Positions 1 through 5,721 of a stretch of 30,731 bases of DNA are shown here, piece by piece; position 1 is the first letter of the stretch; each line of letters starts with the position of its first letter. Both the position numbers and the translations under genes were made by a program. Origin of the DNA: Paratractidigestivibacter sp963649365 (GTDB lineage Bacteria; Actinomycetota; Coriobacteriia; Coriobacteriales; Atopobiaceae). Location: NCBI GenBank assembly GCA_963649365.1, contig CAVJHQ010000017.1:1-30731 (forward strand), written 5' to 3'. Under the pieces are notes generated by a model, which saw only the letters and a list, made by a program, of their open reading frames with translations, did not search any database and had not been told where the DNA came from.

Positions 1-752
1 TCAAGTTCCTCAACATCACCTGCGCGCCCGAGGGCAAGCTCGCCGTCGAGTCTGCCGACGACCCGAACGCGTACACCATCCTGATTCCGCGCGCCAACGA
101 CAAGGGCTTCGCGATGACGGGCAGCTACAGCTGCATGACGCTCATCGCGACGTTGATCTTCGACGAGGCGTCGCTTGAGCAGAAGGCTGCCTGGGTCGAG
201 CAGGTCGCGAAGATGGGCGAGGAGGTCATCGAGCGCGAGCCGGAGATCGCGGACTTCCTGGCCGGCGACTTCAACCGCGTGACCTATCTTGGCTCCGGCT
301 CCTTCGGCGGCCTTGCCCAGGAGGCCCAGCTCAAGATCCTCGAGCTCGCCCACGGTCTCGTGGCCACCTCGTTCGACACCTCCATGGGCTATCGCCACGG
401 GCCGAAGTCCTTCGTCGACGACAAGACCCTCGTCTTCGTCTTTGTGAACAACGACGAGTACACGCGCCAGTACGACCTCGACATCCTGCGCGAGATCGGC
501 GGCGACGACATCGCCCAGCACACCATCGCGGTCCAGCAGGACGCCGGCGAGGTCTACGAGGGCGACTCCTTTACCTTCAAGGGCTACGAGGCGCTGCCCG
601 AGGGCTACCTGGCGCTTCCGTTCGTGGTGGTCGCTCAGGCGGTCTCCCTTCTCAACTCCGTGCGCGTGGGCAACACTCCCGACACGCCGAGCCCGACCGG
701 CACGGTCAACCGCGTAGTCAAGGGCGTGACCATCCACCCGTTCGAGGCCTAG
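1..752 (+). CDS. agaS: AgaS-family SIS-domain sugar-phosphate isomerase/deaminase (3' part)
   Basis: About 249 C-terminal residues are present; the reading frame is open from the first base, so the start lies outside the window. Family members are about 380 residues. The visible part is the second SIS (sugar isomerase) fold: MTGSYSCMTL, then VTYLGSGSFGGLAQEA, then the family-typical YRHGPKSFV stretch near the sugar-phosphate site. AgaS proteins act in the cytoplasm in N-acetylgalactosamine/galactosamine catabolism, where they deaminate and isomerise galactosamine-6-phosphate to tagatose-6-phosphate. The next gene, 41 bases downstream on the same strand, encodes an N-acetylhexosamine-6-phosphate deacetylase, which would supply that substrate, so the pair looks like the end of an amino-sugar operon. 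The general SIS call is secure. The precise substrate (galactosamine or glucosamine 6-phosphate) is inference. Confidence 0.87.
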   Translation, partial: KFLNITCAPEGKLAVESADDPNAYTILIPRANDKGFAMTGSYSCMTLIATLIFDEASLEQKAAWVEQVAKMGEEVIEREPEIADFLAGDFNRVTYLGSGSFGGLAQEAQLKILELAHGLVATSFDTSMGYRHGPKSFVDDKTLVFVFVNNDEYTRQYDLDILREIGGDDIAQHTIAVQQDAGEVYEGDSFTFKGYEALPEGYLALPFVVVAQAVSLLNSVRVGNTPDTPSPTGTVNRVVKGVTIHPFEA

Positions 753-793
753 CGGCAACGTAGCGTCAAACGGAGACGAATCGAGGCAAAGAG

Positions 794-1951
794 ATGAGCA
801 CATACGCCATCAAGGCGGAACGTTTCCTTCTTCCGGCGGCGGTTATGCGCGGCGGGTACCTGACGGTGGAGGGCGGCAAGTTCGGGTTCTGGTCGCCGGA
901 CGAGCCCGAAGGCGTCGAGGTGCTCGACTGCTCCGGAAAGTGGGTCGCACCTGGCCTCGTGGACACGCATATCCACGGGTTTTATGACCACGCAACAACC
1001 GATTGCGACCCCGACGGCATAGATATCTCGAGCCGCGAGCTTGCTCGCCGCGGAACGACGAGCTGGCTGCCCACGACCTTCACCGAGTCGGTCGAGAACA
1101 TCCGGGCCGCCTGCGCCGCCATCGCCGCGGCCGACGAGAGGCGCGCCGACGACTTCGCGGGCGCGCATATCCAGGGCATCTACCTCGAGGGGCCCTTCTT
1201 TACCAAGGAGCACGTGGGCGCGCAGAACCCGGCGTTTCTCATCGCGCCTTCCTATGAGGCATTCGCTTCTTGGCAGGAGGCGGCGGGCGGGCGCATCCGC
1301 AAGAGCGCGCTCGCGGCCGAGCGCGAGGGCGCGCCCGAGTACTGCGCGAGGGTCTCGGCGGAGGGCGTCGTGGTGTGCATCGGGCACACGGGCGCCACGT
1401 TCGACGAGGCTATGGCCGCGGTGAACTCTGGCGCAACCTGCTTTACGCACACCTACAACGGCATGCGCGGCCTGCACCACCGTCAGCCGGGCGTCGTCGG
1501 CTGCGCGATGACCACGCTCGCCACCTACGCCGAGGTCATCGGCGACGGCATCCACGTTAACCCCGCCTCCATCAAGGCGCTGGTCGACGCCAAGGGCTGG
1601 GACCACGTGGCGCTTATCACCGACTGCCTGGGGCCGGGGGGCATGCCCGACGGCAACTACATGAGCGGCGGCCTGCCGGTGGTCATGCGCGACGGCGCGT
1701 GCTATCTGGCGGACGGAAGCTCGCTCGCGGGCTCGATCGCCACGCTCGCGGGGGTCGTCAAGAACGTCTACGACTGGCAGATCGTGACGGCGGAGCAAGC
1801 GCTGCGCATGGCGACGGAAGTCGCCGCCCGCTCGGCCGGCATCGACGGTGCCTGCGGCTTCATTAAGCCGGGTCGAGAGGCGGACTTCATCGTGCTAGAC
1901 TCCGAGCTCAACCTCGAGGCCACGTACATGCACGGCGCGCTCGTCGAGTAG
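794..1951 (+). CDS. nagA: N-acetylglucosamine/galactosamine-6-phosphate deacetylase
   Basis: A 385-residue amidohydrolase of normal NagA/AgaA length. It removes acetate from N-acetylhexosamine-6-phosphate in the cytoplasm. Visible motifs are the metal-binding HIHG (His59, His61), LEGPF with the metal ligand Glu132, IGHTGAT (His198), FTHTYNGMRGLHHR (His219), the substrate loop GDGIHVNP and the catalytic Asp277 in LITDCLGPGG. The ATG at 794 follows a purine-rich GAGGCAAAGAG and gives the expected N-terminus. With agaS directly upstream, the galactosamine version (AgaA) is as likely as NagA; sequence alone does not separate them. The gene ends at the 41-bp repeat array, whose first large hairpin may end the transcript. 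Confidence 0.93.
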   Translation: MSTYAIKAERFLLPAAVMRGGYLTVEGGKFGFWSPDEPEGVEVLDCSGKWVAPGLVDTHIHGFYDHATTDCDPDGIDISSRELARRGTTSWLPTTFTESVENIRAACAAIAAADERRADDFAGAHIQGIYLEGPFFTKEHVGAQNPAFLIAPSYEAFASWQEAAGGRIRKSALAAEREGAPEYCARVSAEGVVVCIGHTGATFDEAMAAVNSGATCFTHTYNGMRGLHHRQPGVVGCAMTTLATYAEVIGDGIHVNPASIKALVDAKGWDHVALITDCLGPGGMPDGNYMSGGLPVVMRDGACYLADGSSLAGSIATLAGVVKNVYDWQIVTAEQALRMATEVAARSAGIDGACGFIKPGREADFIVLDSELNLEATYMHGALVE

Positions 1952-1961
1952 CTACTGGCCC

Positions 1962-2228
1962 GCCCTAAAACTTGCGGTCGCAGTAATTGCGTGTGAGGCT
2001 GAGCCCTAAAACCAACGCTCCCAGTAATGTCTCGTTACTGGGAGCGTATCTTTTAGGGCGCGAGGGCCCGTTTCGTTACTGGGCGCGTGCGTTTTGGGGC
2101 GCGAGTTCAACCGCCGTTACTGGGCGCTTTGGTTTTGGGGCGCGCGTTTAACCGCCGTTGCTGGGCGCGTTGGTTTTGGGGCGCGCGATCGCCGCCGTTG
2201 CTGGGCGCGTCGGTTTCGGGGCGCGCTA
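1962..2228. repeat. Array of seven 41-bp repeats with an internal orientation switch
   Basis: This fills the 317-base gap between nagA and the hydrolase gene. Two copies lie in reverse orientation, starting with GCCCTAAAAC at 1962 and 2003, exactly 41 bases apart. Five forward copies start with CGTT(A/G)CTGGG at 2033, 2074, 2115, 2156 and 2196 (period 41, 41, 41, 40). Each forward unit reads roughly CGTTACTGGGCGCG, then two or three variable bases, then TTTTGGGGCGCG, then about nine variable bases. Copies become more diverged and GC-richer toward the right. The period is not a multiple of three and no ribosome-binding site is seen, so it does not look coding. The reverse and forward copies meet in a large hairpin. 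Function unknown. Confidence 0.88.
2004..2058 (+). other. Large inverted repeat at the repeat-orientation switch; possible nagA 3' hairpin
   Basis: CCCTAAAA (2004-2011) pairs with TTTTAGGG (2051-2058), and CGCTCCCAGTAA pairs with TTACTGGGAGCG around a 7-base loop. The arms are one reverse and one forward copy of the 41-bp repeat. It is the first strong structure after the nagA stop and could end or protect that transcript. No T-run follows the second arm, so it is not a classical intrinsic terminator. Confidence 0.6.
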
Positions 2229-2268
2229 CCGGTGGCGGAAGGGTGTCCGGCTGGCTTACGCGCATTGG

Positions 2269-3465
2269 CTATGCCAGGAAGTCGAAGACGGCCTCGTAGT
2301 AGCTGTCGGGGTCGGCGACGCAGGCGCAGCAGTGGCCGGCGCCGGGGAACGTGACGAGCTTGTGGGCGCCGGCGGCGGCCTCGTCGAGGCGCTTTGCGCT
2401 GAAGGGCGGGACCGCTGCGTCGTCCTCGCCGTGGAGGATCAAGGTGGGGACGCTCGTGCGCTCGACCGCCTTGACGGCGCTCGCGTCGGCGAGATCGAAG
2501 CCATCTTTCTTGCCGCGGAGGCTTAGGCGCGCGATGTCGAGGACGGGGTGGGGAGGCATTGCGCCGGCGTTTGCGCCCATGTGGCCCATGGTGTGAATGG
2601 CCTCGTTCCAAAGGTCTGCATAGGCGGAGTCGGAGATGGCGGCGACGACCTGCTCGGGCAGGTCGCCCTCGCCGGCAGCCTCGAGGACCGCGGCGGCGCC
2701 GGTCGAGAAGCCAGCAAGAACAACCCTTGCATCGGGGCTCTGTCGCGCGATCCAACGGGTCCAGGCAGTAAGGTCCCGACGCTCCAGATGGCCATATCCG
2801 TAGACGGAGCCGCCGGACTCGCCTTGGGCGCGCATGTCGACGAGCAGCAGGTTGTAGCCCTTCTCGGCAAAGCGACGCGCGAAAGCCGCGCCGCTCTTCC
2901 AGCTGCCGCCAAGGCCGTGCGCGTAGACCATCCAGTTTGACGAGGGGGTCTCGGCGCTCAGCACATGGCCGACGAGCCGGATCCCGTCCTCAGCCTTGAT
3001 ATCGACCGACTGGAAAGAAGGCCATGCGGACTCGAACCAAGACTGCGCCGCGGCGAGCTCGGGCGTGCGCTTCTCCTCGGCCGCGGCGAGCTCGGCTGCG
3101 GTCAGCGCCTTGGACTCGATGGCCCAGAAGCGGTCGGCCTCGGACCCGAAGGCGGTGTCGGCGACCTTGGGCGCGAGGGCCACCTCGCCTGTGGCAATCT
3201 GATCTGCGAATCGCACGCCTTGCGCGACAACGAGGGCAGGGGGGAGAACCGCGAACACGAAGAGCCCGATTCCCACGGCGACGCGGCCGCTCATGATGCA
3301 GAATACGCCGGCAGCGGCGACGCAGACAACGAACCCGGCGAGTGAGCCGAACGCGCCGTAGCCAGGGGTCTCCACGGGCTGCGCGCCGGAGTTCTTGACG
3401 CGGTCCTCGTAGAGCTTCGAGCTCTTCTGCTTCGGCGTGCGCTTAAAAGGGTGGCCTATGTTCAT
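2269..3465 (-). CDS. Membrane-anchored alpha/beta hydrolase (serine hydrolase)
   Basis: 398 residues. A basic N-terminus is followed by two hydrophobic segments (about 37-57 and 61-83) and then an alpha/beta-hydrolase domain from about residue 150. The nucleophile elbow is GFSTGA (Ser254), the oxyanion motif is HGLGGS (His183-Gly184), and the acid and base are in HGEDDAAVP (Asp348 or Asp349) and GAGHCC (His378). The layout resembles the large uncharacterised membrane-anchored hydrolase group near peptidase family S9/acyl-peptide hydrolases. The substrate cannot be read from the sequence. AGAGGAAT precedes the ATG at 3465. The gene lies downstream of pknB on the same strand but behind a strong terminator, so it is probably transcribed alone. 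Its 3' end abuts the 41-bp repeat array. Confidence 0.88.
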   Translation of the reverse strand: MNIGHPFKRTPKQKSSKLYEDRVKNSGAQPVETPGYGAFGSLAGFVVCVAAAGVFCIMSGRVAVGIGLFVFAVLPPALVVAQGVRFADQIATGEVALAPKVADTAFGSEADRFWAIESKALTAAELAAAEEKRTPELAAAQSWFESAWPSFQSVDIKAEDGIRLVGHVLSAETPSSNWMVYAHGLGGSWKSGAAFARRFAEKGYNLLLVDMRAQGESGGSVYGYGHLERRDLTAWTRWIARQSPDARVVLAGFSTGAAAVLEAAGEGDLPEQVVAAISDSAYADLWNEAIHTMGHMGANAGAMPPHPVLDIARLSLRGKKDGFDLADASAVKAVERTSVPTLILHGEDDAAVPPFSAKRLDEAAAGAHKLVTFPGAGHCCACVADPDSYYEAVFDFLA

Positions 3466-3515
3466 GAGGGATTCCTCTCACCGTGCTCGAGCTGGGGTTT
3501 ATTTGCATCCGTTCA

Positions 3516-3521
3516 AGTATA
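3516..3521 (-). promoter_or_regulatory. Possible -10 element for the hydrolase gene
   Basis: TATACT on the minus strand lies about 50 bases before the hydrolase start and just after the pknB terminator. No convincing -35 box sits 17 bases further upstream, because that position falls in the terminator stem, so the call is weak. Confidence 0.25.
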
Positions 3522-3530
3522 GGCGGCCAT

Positions 3531-3566
3531 AAAGAAGCCCCCTGCGGCTTTTCGCCGAAGGGGGCT
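3531..3566 (-). terminator. Intrinsic terminator after pknB
   Basis: Read on the minus strand, AGCCCCCT (3566-3559) pairs with AGGGGGCT (3543-3536) around a TCGGCGAAAAGCCGC inner region that can extend the stem. TTCTTTAT follows. It lies 29 bases after the pknB stop and closes the long minus-strand cell-wall operon. Confidence 0.85.
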
Positions 3567-3594
3567 CGTCGGTAACCTGCTGCTGGTTGCGGCG

Positions 3595-5589
3595 TTAGCG
3601 GGTGGTGACGGACTTGGTGGTGTCGGTGGTGCTCGAGTCGGTGTTGCCGCTGTCGGTGCCCTTGCTGTCCGTGTCCGTATCGCTGCTGCTCGAGGCCGTG
3701 GTCAGGGTGATGGTCGTGCCCTTCTCGGCCTTGGAGGTAATGGACTGGTACGTGACCGTGCCGGAAGCGCTCGAGCCGGAGGAGAGGGACACGTAGAAGC
3801 CGGCGCTCTCGAGCTCGCTCTTGGCGTCCGCGTAGGTCTGCCCGACCACGTACGGGACCTCGATGCGCTTGTCGGCGGGGCCGGTGGAGACGGTGATGGT
3901 CACCGTCGTGCCCTTGGCGACCTTCTCGCCGGAGCTCGGGCTGGACCTGACCACGTAGCCGCTGTCGACGGTGTCGGAGTTGTCGTAGAGCACCTTGACC
4001 TCGAGGCCGTTCTCCTTGAGGGTCGCGGTCGCGGTCGTCTCGGAGTCGCCCACGACGTTGGGGACGCTGACCTCCTCGGCGCCGCTCGAGAGGTAGTAAG
4101 TGATGGTGTCGCCGGCCTTGGCGCTGCTGTTGGCGGCAACGTCCTGGTCGCAGACCTTGCCGACCTCGATGGTGTCGCTGGTCTTCGAGTTGCCGACCTT
4201 GCCCTTGAGGTTGACCTGGGCAAGGGCCGCCTCGGCCTCGTCGGGCGTGAGGTTGGTCAGGTCGGGCACGGTCACCGTGGCAGCGGGCTGCGGGCCCTTG
4301 GACACGGTGAAGTCGATCTTCGAACCCTCCGCGAGCTCGCTGCCCTGGTTCGGGTTCTGGTCGATGACGTAGCCTTCCTGGACCGTGTCGTCGTACTGCG
4401 GGCTCACGGTGCCCACCTTGAAGTGGCCGTCCTTCTGGATGGCGGCCTCCGCCTCGGCCTGGGTCATGCCGGCGAGGTTGGGGACGGAGTAGGTCTTGGT
4501 GCCGGAGTTGAGGACCGCGTAGGCGATGCCCGCCGCGGCCACAAGGGCCACGATGATGGCGATGATGCTGAGGGTCCTGCGGCGCTTGTGCTTCTTCTCG
4601 CGCTCGGCCTCCTGCTCGGCGGCCTTCTCGGTCGCGGACTGCGGGCGGTAGCGGTTCTCGCGCTGGATGCGCGGGCCGACGGCCGTGGCGCCCTGGCCGG
4701 GCTCGAGCTTGTTCGTCACCGCGGCGCCCATGAGCGCGGTCGTGGCGGCCGTGGCGCCGGCGACGGCGGAAAGACGCCCGGCGAGGTAGTCGCGCAGCGC
4801 GCGGTTGAGCTCGTCGGCGGTCTGGAATCGGGCCGCGGGGTCCTTCTGCATGCACTTGAGGATAATGGCCTCGAGCGAGGGGTCGATGCTGGGGTTGAGC
4901 TGCGAGGGCGGCTTGGGCTGCTCGTTGACCTGCTTGAGCGCGACCGTGATGGCGTCGTCGCCCTGGAAGGGGACCTGGCCGGTGGCGGACTCGTACATGA
5001 CGATGCCGAGCGAGTAGATGTCGGTCGTGGGGCCGAGCGCCTTGCCCTGGGTCTGCTCCGGCGAGACGTAGTGCGCGGTGCCCAGCACGGAGTTGTCCTG
5101 GGTGAGGTGGCTGTTCTTGGCGCGCGCGATGCCGAAGTCCATCACCTTGATGTTGCCGTCGGGCTGCACCATGATGTTCTGCGGCTTGATGTCGCGGTGG
5201 ATGATGTCGTGCTTGTGCGCGACCGAGAGCGCCTGCGCGATCTGGCTGCCGATCTGCGCGACCTTCTTGCAGTCGAGCGCGCCGTGCTTGCGGATGCCGC
5301 TCTTCAGGTCGGTGCCGCGCAGGTACTCCATGATGATGTAGTAGGTGTCGCCGTCCTTGCCCCAGTCGTAGACGCTCACGATGTAGGGGCTCTGGAGCGC
5401 CGCGGCGGCCTGGGCTTCTTGCTTGAAGCGCGCCGCGAACGACGGGTCGGCCGCGTACTGCGGCAGCATCGTCTTTATGGCGACGGTGCGCCCGAGCACG
5501 GAGTCGCGGCCGCGGAACACCGTGGCCATGCCGCCCGTGCCGATCTTGTCCTGGACCTCGTAGCGTCCGCCGAGAACCTTACCTGGCAT
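3595..5589 (-). CDS. pknB: PASTA-domain serine/threonine protein kinase (PknB/PrkC/Stk1 type)
   Basis: A transmembrane Hanks-type kinase. I prefer the ATG at 5589 (664 aa, MPGKVLGGRYEV) because GGGAGAG sits just before it; an in-frame ATG at 5601 adds four residues. Numbered from 5589, the kinase domain spans about 10-268, with glycine loop GTGGMA, Lys39 in VAIKT, HRDIKPQN (catalytic Asp133), DFG at 151-153 and SPEQ. A basic juxtamembrane segment and one membrane helix (about 340-359) follow. Outside are four PASTA repeats, starting near YSVPNLAG, VTVPDLTN, VSVPNVVG and IEVPYVVG, then a Ser/Thr/Asp-rich tail. PASTA domains of this family bind muropeptides or lipid II and couple wall status to phosphorylation of division and wall proteins. 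It is the last gene of the operon, 132 bases after the SEDS-PBP gene; that gap holds phased GTGCGTT repeats, so extra regulation is possible. Confidence 0.97.
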   Translation of the reverse strand: MPGKVLGGRYEVQDKIGTGGMATVFRGRDSVLGRTVAIKTMLPQYAADPSFAARFKQEAQAAAALQSPYIVSVYDWGKDGDTYYIIMEYLRGTDLKSGIRKHGALDCKKVAQIGSQIAQALSVAHKHDIIHRDIKPQNIMVQPDGNIKVMDFGIARAKNSHLTQDNSVLGTAHYVSPEQTQGKALGPTTDIYSLGIVMYESATGQVPFQGDDAITVALKQVNEQPKPPSQLNPSIDPSLEAIILKCMQKDPAARFQTADELNRALRDYLAGRLSAVAGATAATTALMGAAVTNKLEPGQGATAVGPRIQRENRYRPQSATEKAAEQEAEREKKHKRRRTLSIIAIIVALVAAAGIAYAVLNSGTKTYSVPNLAGMTQAEAEAAIQKDGHFKVGTVSPQYDDTVQEGYVIDQNPNQGSELAEGSKIDFTVSKGPQPAATVTVPDLTNLTPDEAEAALAQVNLKGKVGNSKTSDTIEVGKVCDQDVAANSSAKAGDTITYYLSSGAEEVSVPNVVGDSETTATATLKENGLEVKVLYDNSDTVDSGYVVRSSPSSGEKVAKGTTVTITVSTGPADKRIEVPYVVGQTYADAKSELESAGFYVSLSSGSSASGTVTYQSITSKAEKGTTITLTTASSSSDTDTDSKGTDSGNTDSSTTDTTKSVTTR

Positions 5590-5640
5590 CGTCTCTCCCA
5601 TCCACTTCGCGGGCCGCCCCGCGCGGTTTCATCTCTGTTA

Positions 5641-5670
5641 GTGCGTTGATAGGTGCGTTTATGGTGCGTT
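5641..5670 (-). promoter_or_regulatory. Three phased GTGCGTT direct repeats upstream of pknB
   Basis: GTGCGTT occurs at 5641, 5653 and 5664 on the plus strand (AACGCAC on the coding strand), with starts 12 and 11 bases apart, about one helical turn. The longer shared core is GGTGCGTTT in two of the three. It lies in the 132-base gap between the SEDS-PBP stop and the pknB start. Spacing of this kind is typical of tandem sites for a dimeric regulator, such as an OmpR/PhoB-type response regulator. The binding protein is unknown. Confidence 0.45.
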
Positions 5671-5721
5671 TGTCGGATCGTAGCGGCCGCCGCTCGGGCG
5701 GCCCGGATTGTCGCCGTTTCA

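Noticed and set aside
1962..2228. CRISPR array
   Set aside because: The repeats are imperfect, the intervals are only about nine bases and resemble each other, orientation switches, and no cas genes are present.
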